From: Solirubrobacterales bacterium
GTDB taxonomy: Bacteria; Actinomycetota; Thermoleophilia; Solirubrobacterales; 70-9
Direction of reading: 5' to 3'
DNA: 64,000 nt
Assembly: GCA_025450195.1 (NCBI GenBank)
Contig: JANWHW010000007.1
Span: 1-64,000 of the forward strand
Below the pieces are notes generated by a model. The model worked only from the letters and a program-made list of their open reading frames with translations, searched no databases and was not told the origin of the DNA. This document shows, piece after piece, positions 19,648-27,048 of the stretch; position 1 is the stretch's first letter, and each line of letters begins with the position of its first letter. Made by a program: the position numbers and the translations under genes.

Positions 19648-21074
19648 CAGGCGCCGCCTCCTCTGTTCTCACTCGGGTCAGAGGAAACAGATATGGACTG
19701 GCCCTCGCTCCCGCGTCCGGGGGCGGCTTTCTCCAAAAGGGCGACGCACTCGATGTGCGGGGTCTGGGGGAACATGTCGACCGGCCTCACGCGCGTCAGC
19801 CTATAGCCGGCCTCGACCAGCTGCGCCGCATTTGGCGCGAGCGTCGTCGGGTTGCAGGACACGTAGACGATCCGCTTCGCCTCGCACTCGATCACCCGCC
19901 GCACGATCTTCTGGGAGAGGCCCGCACGGGGCGGATCGAGCACGATGACGTCGGGTTTGCCGGCCTCTTCGAGCAGCGGTCGCACCCCGGTCCGCGCGCT
20001 CCCCGCCATGAAGCGAGCGTTGGCGATCTCGTTGCGCTCAGCATTGGCCTCTGCGTCGACGATCGCCTCCGGCACGATCTCCAACCCCCAGACCTCGCCA
20101 GCGTGCGCTGCCATCGTCAGGCCGATGGTGCCGATCCCGCAGTAGAGGTCGAAGACTCGCTCATTGCCGGTCAACCCAGCGAACTCGGCCGCCGCGGCGT
20201 AGACCCGCTCGGCCATCTCGGTGTTGGTCTGGAAGAAGGCGCTGTGTGACATCTCGATGCGCAGGCCGGATATCGCCTCGTGAAGCCGCTCCTCGCCCAG
20301 TGCACCGGTTGGCCCGTCTGTGCCTCCCGAGTCGCCCTCGATCACCGTGTGGAGATCGACTGGGGGTTTCGGGAAGCCGGCCGGCGAGGTGACCAGACGC
20401 GTCTGGATCTGACCGGTGCGCCGACCCTCGCGCACGACGAGGTTCCGCAGGACGCCGCTTCGCTTGCGGCGGTCATACGGCGGGATCGCGTGCAGCTGCG
20501 CCCAGTCACGTACCTGGTTGCGAGCCGCGTTGGCCGCTTCGGAGGCCAGGTGGCAATCCTCGACGCCGACGATCAGGTCCCAACGCCCCCGCACATGGGA
20601 GCCGAGGACCAGCTCTCCATCGCGCTCGCCGAATGAGTATTCGAGCTTGTTGCGGTAGCGCCACTGCTCGACCGCGGGCTCGATCTCCTCCAGCTCGAAG
20701 CCGTCGAGGCCGCCGATCCGTCGCAGGGCGTCATCCACCTGCTCGCGCTTGTGGAAGAGCTGGCGCTCGTAGGGCAGGGCCTGCAGCGGCGCCCCCGGGC
20801 ATGGCTCGCCGTCGTGAAAGCAGCGCTCGGCCACCCGGTCGGCGCTCGGGTTCAGCAGCTCGACCGCCTGCGCCTCGGCAAAGCGACGCTTTGCTTTGGT
20901 GATCTCGGCACGCACCCGGTCCCCCGGCAGCGCGCCGGAGACGAAGACGACGTAGCCCTCTGCCCGCGCGACGCCGCGGCCACCGTAGGCGAGCGAGTCG
21001 ATCTCGACCTCGAGCAGCTCGCCGCGACGCGGCCGGGCCGCCGGCATCTCACCGGTGGCCGGGCTATCAGTCAT
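19647..21074 (-). CDS. TRAM-domain RNA (uracil-5-)-methyltransferase, TrmA/RlmD family
   Basis: SAM-dependent enzyme methylating uracil C5 in rRNA or tRNA. Residues about 15-75 form a TRAM RNA-binding domain (LEVEIDSLAYGGRGVARAEG, split from VVFVSGALPGDRV). The methyltransferase half has FDLYCGIGTIGL (SAM loop), LDPPRAGLS and the catalytic Cys in YVSCNPTTLAPN. Only two cysteines (CFHDGEPC) remain of the four that bind an Fe-S cluster in RlmD. The start codon directly abuts the stop of the upstream phasin-like gene. Exact target base cannot be inferred. Confidence 0.9.
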   Translation of the reverse strand: MTDSPATGEMPAARPRRGELLEVEIDSLAYGGRGVARAEGYVVFVSGALPGDRVRAEITKAKRRFAEAQAVELLNPSADRVAERCFHDGEPCPGAPLQALPYERQLFHKREQVDDALRRIGGLDGFELEEIEPAVEQWRYRNKLEYSFGERDGELVLGSHVRGRWDLIVGVEDCHLASEAANAARNQVRDWAQLHAIPPYDRRKRSGVLRNLVVREGRRTGQIQTRLVTSPAGFPKPPVDLHTVIEGDSGGTDGPTGALGEERLHEAISGLRIEMSHSAFFQTNTEMAERVYAAAAEFAGLTGNERVFDLYCGIGTIGLTMAAHAGEVWGLEIVPEAIVDAEANAERNEIANARFMAGSARTGVRPLLEEAGKPDVIVLDPPRAGLSQKIVRRVIECEAKRIVYVSCNPTTLAPNAAQLVEAGYRLTRVRPVDMFPQTPHIECVALLEKAAPGRGSEGQSISVSSDPSENRGGGA

Positions 21075-21515
21075 CTAGCCCAGCTTCTTGCGAGCGCGCC
21101 GGGCGGCCTGAGTCGCCTGTTTGCGGACCGGCTCCGCGCGTCCCTCGACCTCTTTGCGCGCTTGCCTGACCAGCCGTTCCAGCTCCTTCAGCAGCGAGTC
21201 GGTCTGTCGTCGCCCGCGTTTGATCAGGTCCGAGAGCATCTTCTCGGCATCGCCGCGGGTCATCCGCCCTCGTTTCACCGCGTCATCGACGACATCCTGC
21301 AAGCGGTCGCGGCTCAGCGTGACGCTGCGTTCGAGGCTCTCGCGGAACTGCTCAACGCTCTTGTCGAGGCCGGCCGTGCGATCCGCGGCTGGGCTTTTCG
21401 CCCCCTTCGCAGTTGGTTTGCGCGCACTCGCTTTTTTCGCGGCTGGTTTTTTGGCGCGGGCCCCGCCTTTGGGTTTTTTCGCTGCTTTCTTAGGAGCTGG
21501 TTTTTTCGCGGCCAT
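21075..21515 (-). CDS. Lysine-rich phasin/histone-like protein
   Basis: A 146-residue basic protein. Residues 1-48 are a Lys/Ala/Pro tail with repeated KKPA/AKKP units, as in histone H1-like and AlgP-like DNA-binding tails. Residues 50-115 form amphipathic helices (DRLQDVVDDAVKRGRMTRGD, then AEKMLSDLIKRGRRQTDSL) typical of the phasin/PHA-granule-associated family found in actinobacteria. It might coat polyhydroxyalkanoate granules or the nucleoid, or link them. It is translated just before the methyltransferase gene with no gap. Confidence 0.75.
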   Translation of the reverse strand: MAAKKPAPKKAAKKPKGGARAKKPAAKKASARKPTAKGAKSPAADRTAGLDKSVEQFRESLERSVTLSRDRLQDVVDDAVKRGRMTRGDAEKMLSDLIKRGRRQTDSLLKELERLVRQARKEVEGRAEPVRKQATQAARRARKKLG

Positions 21516-21581
21516 CTGGGGTCCCTTCTGGATCGCTCGGCGGGTGGTCGGTATGACTATCGCATTACCCGGCCCACCGGA

Positions 21582-22400
21582 CTACGGACCGTGGAACTTT
21601 CCCTCGATCGGCGCGTGGTCGGAGAGGCGCAGAGCCCCACCTTCCCGTCGAACCTCCCTCCGCTCGGGTGGCCACGGCCGAGGTGGCTCGATTATCTCCA
21701 GGCCGCGGACCAGAAGGTGGTCGATCGCGCTGGGAGCGGTTGGGGCGGTCAGCCCGAAGCGCTCCCGCAGCTCCTCGAAGATGACCGGGCTCCCCGCGGG
21801 CCGAAGATTGAGATCGCCACCGAAGAGAAGGGGCGCATCGCCGGCCCATTGCGTCGCGGCCTCCGCCGCGCGCCGCACGTCTTCAATGGCGAGCGCGGCG
21901 TTTCCGGCGGTCGCATGGAGATTGGCGATGCAGAGGCCCGAGGCAGTTCTCGTGAAGGCCATCGTGCGGCGCTCGGGGCGCCCCTCATGAATCGTCAGGT
22001 CGCGTCGCTCCGCGATCGTGCCAGTGGGCCCCGGCGTGCGAACGAGGGTCAGATTGGAGCCTCCCTCTCCCGATGCGATCAGATCGGGGTTGAGGCGCGC
22101 CGCAAGGGCGCGGATCGCGCCCAGGGAGTTGCGTGAGGTGAGGACCCGGTGGCCCTCGGCTCTACAGGCACGCGCGAGCGGCCCGGCGTAGCGCGGCGGG
22201 CACTCCTGCAGGAGTGCCACGTCCCACTCCGCACCGTCCAGCATGGCAGCGAACTCGGGAAGGAGGTCGCGGTTCACCTGGATGTGGGTCGCGTTTCTCT
22301 CGGTGATTCGCAGCAGTCGCGAGCGCCAGGTGCGCAGCTTTGGGTCAGGTGGGAAATCGCGCCCGTGGAAGAGGTTCCAAGCGATGGCGGTGAGCTGCAC
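21582..22400 (-). CDS. Endonuclease/exonuclease/phosphatase family protein
   Basis: A 272-residue EEP-fold hydrolase. The fold's metal and catalytic motifs are in order: AWNLFHG, LLQECPP (metal Glu), NLHATAG, GGDLNLRP (Asp/Asn pair), SAIDHLLV and SDHAPIEG (catalytic His). Family members cleave DNA, RNA or phospholipid headgroups; no feature selects among these, and there is no signal peptide. The start is GTG at 22400, six nt after a GATACT box with no ribosome site, so it appears leaderless. It is divergent from argF, sharing the same seven-base promoter core. Confidence 0.8.
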   Translation of the reverse strand: MQLTAIAWNLFHGRDFPPDPKLRTWRSRLLRITERNATHIQVNRDLLPEFAAMLDGAEWDVALLQECPPRYAGPLARACRAEGHRVLTSRNSLGAIRALAARLNPDLIASGEGGSNLTLVRTPGPTGTIAERRDLTIHEGRPERRTMAFTRTASGLCIANLHATAGNAALAIEDVRRAAEAATQWAGDAPLLFGGDLNLRPAGSPVIFEELRERFGLTAPTAPSAIDHLLVRGLEIIEPPRPWPPERREVRREGGALRLSDHAPIEGKFHGP

Positions 22401-22405
22401 CCGCT

Positions 22406-22412
22406 TAGTATC
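22406..22412. promoter_or_regulatory. Overlapping divergent -10 boxes
   Basis: The seven bases TAGTATC read TAGTAT on the plus strand, seven nt before the argF TTG, and GATACT on the minus strand, six nt before the EEP GTG. Both distances fit a -10 box whose transcript starts at the start codon. Only 18 bp separate the two start codons, so RNA polymerase should not be able to occupy both promoters at once. Confidence 0.5.
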
Positions 22413-22418
22413 TTCGGC

Positions 22419-23303
22419 TTGAAGCAAGACTTCCTAACAGGCGAAGAGCTGGGTGCGTTTGAGCTCGACAAGCTGCTGGACCGAGCGCAGGAGCTGAAAG
22501 CGGGCAGGCGAGACGGCGTGGGAGGCGAGAAGCTTGCCGGCCGCAGCATCGCCCTGGTCTTCGAAAAGCCCTCCACCCGTACGCGGATCTCCTTCGAGGT
22601 CGCCGTCGCGGAGCTGGGAGGGACCCCGATCGTGCTGCGCGGAGACGAACTGCAGCTCTCCAGAGGCGAGTCGATCTCAGACACCGCGCGGGTGCTGTCG
22701 CGCTACGTCGATGCGATCGTGATCCGCTCCGGGTCACACGAGGCGGTATCCGAGCTGGCTGCGAGCGCCGAGGTGCCGGTGGTCAATGCGCTCACCCCGC
22801 TTCACCATCCCTGCCAGGCACTCGCCGATCTACTCACACTTCGCGAGCGCTTTGGAGATCTCCAAGGCCTTCGCCTTGCCTATGTCGGCGACGGCAACAA
22901 CGTCGCCCGCTCGCTGGCCATTGCCGGAGAGCTCGCTCAGATGGAGGTGGTGGTCGCCGCGCCGGCCGGCTATCAGCTGGAGGAGGGGCACGGCGCGAAG
23001 CTCACTGACGATCCCCGGGCGGCGGTATCCGGAGCGGACGCGATCTACACGGACGTCTGGGTCAGCATGGGCGATGAGGCGGAGGCAGAGCGACGCCGCG
23101 CCGACCTCACCCCGTTCCAAGTCGACGCTGACCTGTTGGCGGCGGCCAAGGACAGCGCCGTCGTTCTCCACTGCCTGCCTGCCCATCCTGGGGAAGAGAT
23201 CACCGAGGAGGTGCTCTACGGCTCTCAGTCCGCGGTCTGGGACCAGGCGGAGAACCGCCTCCACACCCAGAAGGCCTTGCTGGCCACGCTGCTCAGCGAC
23301 TAG
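22419..23303 (+). CDS. argF: Ornithine carbamoyltransferase
   Basis: Makes citrulline from ornithine and carbamoyl phosphate in arginine synthesis. The 294-residue protein carries the carbamoyl-phosphate motif STRTR (52-56), HPCQ (130-133), the ornithine loop SMG (216-218) and HCLP (251-254) with the catalytic Cys. I chose TTG at 22419, which gives the normal family length; the in-frame extension back to 22149 is antisense to the EEP gene. A TAGTAT box lies seven nt upstream, with no ribosome site. No other arginine genes are adjacent. Confidence 0.93.
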   Translation: MKQDFLTGEELGAFELDKLLDRAQELKAGRRDGVGGEKLAGRSIALVFEKPSTRTRISFEVAVAELGGTPIVLRGDELQLSRGESISDTARVLSRYVDAIVIRSGSHEAVSELAASAEVPVVNALTPLHHPCQALADLLTLRERFGDLQGLRLAYVGDGNNVARSLAIAGELAQMEVVVAAPAGYQLEEGHGAKLTDDPRAAVSGADAIYTDVWVSMGDEAEAERRRADLTPFQVDADLLAAAKDSAVVLHCLPAHPGEEITEEVLYGSQSAVWDQAENRLHTQKALLATLLSD

Positions 23304-23315
23304 TCGCACCGGCTC

Positions 23316-24107
23316 ATGTACCCGGAGATCAACCTCGGACCACTCACCGTCCAGACGTTTGGTCTGATGTTCGCGCTGGCCTTTCTCGCGGCGGGGCTGT
23401 TGATCGCGAAGCGGCTGAAGGAGATCGGCAAGCCAGTCGACTGGGCCTACGAGATTGGCTTTTCGGCTCTGATCGGCGGGGTTGTCGGCTCGCGGGTCTA
23501 CTTCATCGTTCAGAACTACGACAGCGTCAAGGACGACCTGCTCGGGAATCTCTTCTCTGGGTCTGGCCTGGTCTGGTACGGGGGCGCGATCGGCGGTGCG
23601 CTGGCCGTCCTGCTCTGGGCTTGGTACCGCGGCTTCCTCGGGTTGGCCTTGCTCGACCTCGCGGCCCCGGCCCTTGCGCTTGGCTATGCGGTCGGCCGGG
23701 TCGGCTGCCAGCTCTCCGGCGACGGCGACTACGGCAAAGCCTGGGACGGGCCATGGGCAATGGCCTATCCCGATGGGACCGTCCCCACCGATCAGGAGGT
23801 CCACCCAACCCCGGTCTATGAGGCGCTCGCCATGGGGCTCGGCGCCTGGATCCTCTGGCAGTTGCGCGATCGCTTCCGCACCGGCGTCCTCTTCGCCCTC
23901 TACCTCGTCTATGCGGGCATGGAGCGTTTCCTGGTGGAGTTCCTTCGGCGCAACGACGACACCGCGCTGGGGTTGACGACGGCACAGTTGGAGAGCCTTG
24001 CCATGGTCATTGCCGGGTTGGTTTGGATGGTGGTGGTTTGGCGTCGGCACGGCACGCTTTCGCGCCCCGCCGAAACGGTGGCAGCCGGTTCTGCTGAGGC
24101 GACCTGA
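23316..24107 (+). CDS. lgt: Prolipoprotein diacylglyceryl transferase Lgt
   Basis: Membrane enzyme that attaches diacylglycerol to the lipobox Cys of prolipoproteins, such as PotD in this window. The 263-residue protein has about seven transmembrane segments. The Lgt signature region reads YAVGRVGCQLSGDGDYGKAW, a divergent version of GRxGNFxNGE; the conserved Arg and Gly residues are kept. LVWYGGAIGGAL and GMERFLVEFLR, with the essential Arg/Glu, match the rest of the family. It starts 12 bp after argF. Confidence 0.9.
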   Translation: MYPEINLGPLTVQTFGLMFALAFLAAGLLIAKRLKEIGKPVDWAYEIGFSALIGGVVGSRVYFIVQNYDSVKDDLLGNLFSGSGLVWYGGAIGGALAVLLWAWYRGFLGLALLDLAAPALALGYAVGRVGCQLSGDGDYGKAWDGPWAMAYPDGTVPTDQEVHPTPVYEALAMGLGAWILWQLRDRFRTGVLFALYLVYAGMERFLVEFLRRNDDTALGLTTAQLESLAMVIAGLVWMVVVWRRHGTLSRPAETVAAGSAEAT

Positions 24108-24138
24108 GAAACCCCTCCACGAGTGGACTCTTGGGTCC

Positions 24139-25053
24139 TTAGCCGTTCTCTGTCTTTTCGATCTGCAGTAGGCGCTCCGGCTCTTGTTCGACTTGCAGCG
24201 TGATGTGGTGCACATCGAACTCTCGCTCTAGGAGCTCCGCCATCGCGAGCCGCGCACGATGGCAGTCGGCATCGTGTTCGACGACTACGTGAGCCGCGAG
24301 GGCGGGGAACTCGGAAGTGACCTCCCAGACGTGCAGGTCGTGGACCTCGACCACCGCCGGTTGTTCTGCCATGCGCCTTCCAATCCGCTCTGGATCGAGG
24401 CCCTTCGGGGAGGCCTCGAGGAAGATGCGCCCGGAATCGCGTAGCAGCCCATAGGCCGAGCGCAGCATCAGGCCCGCGACGAGCAGCGAGGCAATTGCGT
24501 CCGCGCGGTCGAAGCCCGTGATGAGGATCACGGCGGCAGCGAGCGCGGTGCCGATGAACGCGTAGAGATCGGTTACGAGGTGCTGGAAGCTGCCCTCGAT
24601 GTTGAGGCTCTGGCGGTTGGCCTGCGCAAGGACCGCAGTCGCTGCCACGTTGACGACGATCCCCGCCAGAGCCACCACGAGGACAAGGCTGCCGTCCACG
24701 CCCGGCGGGTCGAACAGCCGTCGTATCGCCTCATACCCGATCAGCACCGCCAGCACCAGCAAAGTGATGCCGTTCGCTTGAGCGGAGAGGATCTCGACGC
24801 GCTTTAAGCCGAAGGTCATCGAGCCACCGGGCGGACGGCGGCTGAGGCGCAGCGCCACCAGCGAGAGCCCAATCGCTGCAGCGTCGGTGAGCATGTGGGC
24901 GGCGTCGGAGAGCAGCGCCAACGAGTTGGCGAGGATCCCGGTCACGACCTCGGCCACCATGAATCCGAGGATCAGCGCGAGCGCAATCCGCAGCTTGCCG
25001 CGGTCGGCATCAGCGGTGACGCCGTGGCTATGACCGGCGTGCGAGTGGCTCAT
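24139..25053 (-). CDS. Cation diffusion facilitator (zinc exporter)
   Basis: A six-helix metal/proton antiporter of the CDF family (CzcD/ZitB/ZnT-like), 304 residues. It starts with a His-rich MSHSHAGHSHG metal-binding tip. The transport site is built from SLALLSDAAHMLTDA on helix II and HLVTDLYAF on helix V (the HxxxD pattern typical of zinc). The cytosolic C-terminal domain has the VHDLHVWEV and AAHVVVEHDA ferredoxin-like fold motifs. It is convergent with lgt. Zinc is the most likely substrate; cobalt or cadmium cannot be excluded. Confidence 0.92.
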   Translation of the reverse strand: MSHSHAGHSHGVTADADRGKLRIALALILGFMVAEVVTGILANSLALLSDAAHMLTDAAAIGLSLVALRLSRRPPGGSMTFGLKRVEILSAQANGITLLVLAVLIGYEAIRRLFDPPGVDGSLVLVVALAGIVVNVAATAVLAQANRQSLNIEGSFQHLVTDLYAFIGTALAAAVILITGFDRADAIASLLVAGLMLRSAYGLLRDSGRIFLEASPKGLDPERIGRRMAEQPAVVEVHDLHVWEVTSEFPALAAHVVVEHDADCHRARLAMAELLEREFDVHHITLQVEQEPERLLQIEKTENG

Positions 25054-25108
25054 CGCTTCACAACACTAGACCTGCCCGAAGCGGCGCTCGGGAGTCGGAT
25101 CGATTCGC

Positions 25109-25864
25109 CTAGAACGACGAGTGGAGCAGACCGCCGTCGATTGGGATCACCGTTCCGGTGATGTAGGCGGCTCGCTCAGAGCAGAGGAAGGCGACCAGGT
25201 CTCCGTACTCCTCAGGCTGGCCCAGCCGCCCGGCGGGGACTTCGTTGCGGGCGGCGGCTTCGGCGGGCTCCATCGAGCCGTCGCTTCCGGCCAGCCGCTC
25301 GGTCGCGAAGCGCCCAGTGGCCACCGTGTTGACCGTGATCCCGTCGGTGGCGACCTCCCTTGAGAGGGTCTTCAGAAAGCCGACCGCGGCCATGCGATGC
25401 GAATTGGAGAGGTTGAGACCGGGGATCGGCTCCCGCGTCGAGCTGGAGCCGACGTTGACGATTCGGCCCCAGCCGCGCTCGCGCATTCCAGGAAGGACCG
25501 CATCGATCAGCACCCGGGGCGCCAGCACCAGCGAGCGATAGGCGTCCTGCCACTCCTCCAGGCCGTGGTCGAGGGAGCCGCCGAACGGCGGGCCGCCGGT
25601 GTTGGCGATGAGGATCTCCACCGGGCCGAGCTTGCCGGCGACCTCGCTTGCCAAGGCATCCAGGCTCTCCGGATCTGCTGTGTCGGCGACGAAGGGCAGC
25701 ACCTCACCGTTGATCTCGGTGGCGGCCGTCTCGATCCGCTCCTGCGAGCGGCTCGCGATCGCCACCCTGGCGCCTTCTCGCGCCAGTACCGCGGCGATGC
25801 CCCGCCCGATGCCTCGGCTGGCTCCCATCACCAGAGCGACCCTGTCTGCGATGCCCAGCTCCAT
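25109..25864 (-). CDS. SDR-family oxidoreductase without canonical YxxxK
   Basis: A 251-residue Rossmann protein of the short-chain dehydrogenase/reductase family. NAD(P) binding is shown by ALVMGASRGIGRGIA and the NTGG (usual NNAG) motif; the C-terminus is GTVIPIDGG. The catalytic Tyr-x-x-x-Lys is replaced: the expected place reads NLSNSHRMAAVGFLKTLS. This LSNxxRxAxxGxxKTL pattern marks a known divergent SDR subgroup, so its reaction may differ. I use ATG 25864 (GGGAAG upstream); the longer frame to 25912 runs toward the tRNA and lacks a ribosome site. Confidence 0.82.
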   Translation of the reverse strand: MELGIADRVALVMGASRGIGRGIAAVLAREGARVAIASRSQERIETAATEINGEVLPFVADTADPESLDALASEVAGKLGPVEILIANTGGPPFGGSLDHGLEEWQDAYRSLVLAPRVLIDAVLPGMRERGWGRIVNVGSSSTREPIPGLNLSNSHRMAAVGFLKTLSREVATDGITVNTVATGRFATERLAGSDGSMEPAEAAARNEVPAGRLGQPEEYGDLVAFLCSERAAYITGTVIPIDGGLLHSSF

Positions 25865-25915
25865 CGTCTTCCCGACGATACTCGTCTCTCGCCGCTCGTT
25901 AGAGTGCAGCATTGG

Positions 25916-26011
25916 GCGCCCGTAGCTCAGTGGTAAACGGGACCTTTACGGGTTCCAAAGAGCGCCGGCCTTTCAAGCCGGAGGTCGCGAGTTCGATTCT
26001 CGTCGGGCGCA
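25916..26011 (+). tRNA. tRNA-Glu (UUC) with a D-loop insertion
   Basis: A complete cloverleaf: acceptor GCGCCCG/CGGGCGC, D stem GCTC/GAGC, anticodon stem CCGGC/GCCGG with loop CTTTCAA (anticodon TTC), T stem GCGAG/CTCGT with loop TTCGATT, discriminator A, no encoded CCA. Without the insert it would be 72 nt. The D-loop, however, is 31 nt instead of about 7: 24 extra bases follow the conserved GG, and they form a 6-bp hairpin (GGGACC/GGTTCC, loop TTTACG). Whether this is removed, tolerated or makes the gene a pseudogene is unknown. A TAGAGT box lies 10 bp upstream. Confidence 0.85.
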
Positions 26012-26344
26012 TCAGGGGGAGTTTTCGGCCAGTGGGCGCGGCAATCGCGCGCACCAGGCCGCGAACAGGGCCACGGCCACCGCGGCGCCGAGCCAGTGCA
26101 GGCCGACGATCACGAAGAGCAGGCTCAGCACGCCGGCGCCAATGGCCCGGACGATCACCTGCCCGGCGTCCAAACCCAAGACCCAGGCCGTGAACCAGGC
26201 GCAAAGCAGCCAAGCGCCAGGCCCGGTCAGCCATCCCCAGTCCTCGAAGAAGCTATGAGGAAGGAGCAGGCCAAGGAGCAACGACAGCACGATCACCGAA
26301 ACCGCCTGGACCACCGCCACGCGCCAGAGAATCTCCGAATCCAC
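26012..26344 (-). CDS. Small four-helix membrane protein, function unknown
   Basis: A 110-residue hydrophobic protein with about four transmembrane helices (VAVVQAVSVIVLSLLLGLLL, a Trp-rich second helix, AIGAGVLSLLFVIVGL, GAAVAVALFAAWCA). No family is recognised. The start is GTG at 26344, with GGGAG about 10 nt upstream. Its stop codon lies immediately beside the 3' end of tRNA-Glu on the opposite strand. Hydrophobic profile and a good ribosome site support it being real. Confidence 0.6.
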   Translation of the reverse strand: MDSEILWRVAVVQAVSVIVLSLLLGLLLPHSFFEDWGWLTGPGAWLLCAWFTAWVLGLDAGQVIVRAIGAGVLSLLFVIVGLHWLGAAVAVALFAAWCARLPRPLAENSP

Positions 26345-26433
26345 GCCCTGATTCTCCCATCCACCGCTGGGTGGCGCCCTGGACCGCTGTCTACTGGCGC
26401 TCCGGCAAAGAACCCGTAATAGGGTGAGCCATC

Positions 26434-27048
26434 GTGACCAGAAGCCTCTACGTTGCTGGCACAGGCTCCTTCGCGGCCGAGATCGCCGAGTGGGCGGCGG
26501 ACGCCGCCGCCGAGATTTACGGCTTGATCGAGTTACAGCAACCGCAGCGGGTCGGGTCGGTGGTCCACGGCATGCCGGTTGTGGGCCGCGAGGCGCCCCC
26601 GCCTGAGGGCCGGGCAGTCCTTGGATTGGGCGGCGATCGCCAAGCCAGCTGGCGACAGCTGGAAGAAGCGGGTTGGCTCGCCGGGGGCGTGGTCCACCCG
26701 ACAGCTCACATAGCCCGCTCCGCGCGGGTGGCGCCGAGTGCCACCGTCGGGCCGCAAGCGGTGGTTGGCGCTGAAGCGGAGATCGGTGAGCACGCGATCC
26801 TCTCGCGGGGGGCTCTCGTTGGCCACCACACGCAGATCGGAAGCTTCGCCACGCTCAATCCCGGCGCGAACGTCGGCGGAAACTCAAGGGTCGGTGTCGG
26901 CGCTTTCCTCGGCATGGGGTGTGTGGTCGTCAACGGAATCAGCGTTGGAGCGGGAGCGACCGTTGCCGCCGGAGCCGTCACGATTCGCGACGTGCCCGCC
27001 GAAGTGCGAGTCCAAGGCGTTCCAGCCCAGTCCTATTCCCCCGGATGA
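26434..27048 (+). CDS. NeuD/PglD-family sugar O-acyltransferase
   Basis: A 204-residue acyltransferase that modifies an amino- or sialic-type sugar with an acetyl group. The N-terminal 80 residues form a small Rossmann-like domain (LYVAGTGSFAAEIAEWA). The rest is a left-handed beta-helix of hexapeptide repeats (VAPSATVGPQAVVGAEAEIG, ISVGAGATVAAGAV), with the catalytic His probably in VGHHTQIG. The GTG at 26434 has GGGTGA upstream. It overlaps the following glycosyltransferase (ATGA), so both probably decorate the same surface glycan. Confidence 0.88.
   Translation: MTRSLYVAGTGSFAAEIAEWAADAAAEIYGLIELQQPQRVGSVVHGMPVVGREAPPPEGRAVLGLGGDRQASWRQLEEAGWLAGGVVHPTAHIARSARVAPSATVGPQAVVGAEAEIGEHAILSRGALVGHHTQIGSFATLNPGANVGGNSRVGVGAFLGMGCVVVNGISVGAGATVAAGAVTIRDVPAEVRVQGVPAQSYSPG

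Noticed and set aside
22149-22418. 90-codon extension of argF
   Set aside because: Antisense to the EEP hydrolase; the OTCase family length and the TAGTAT box support TTG 22419.
26741-27044. In-frame upstream part of the GT2 open frame
   Set aside because: It overlaps the acyltransferase in another frame; ATG 27045 with ATGA overlap is the better start.
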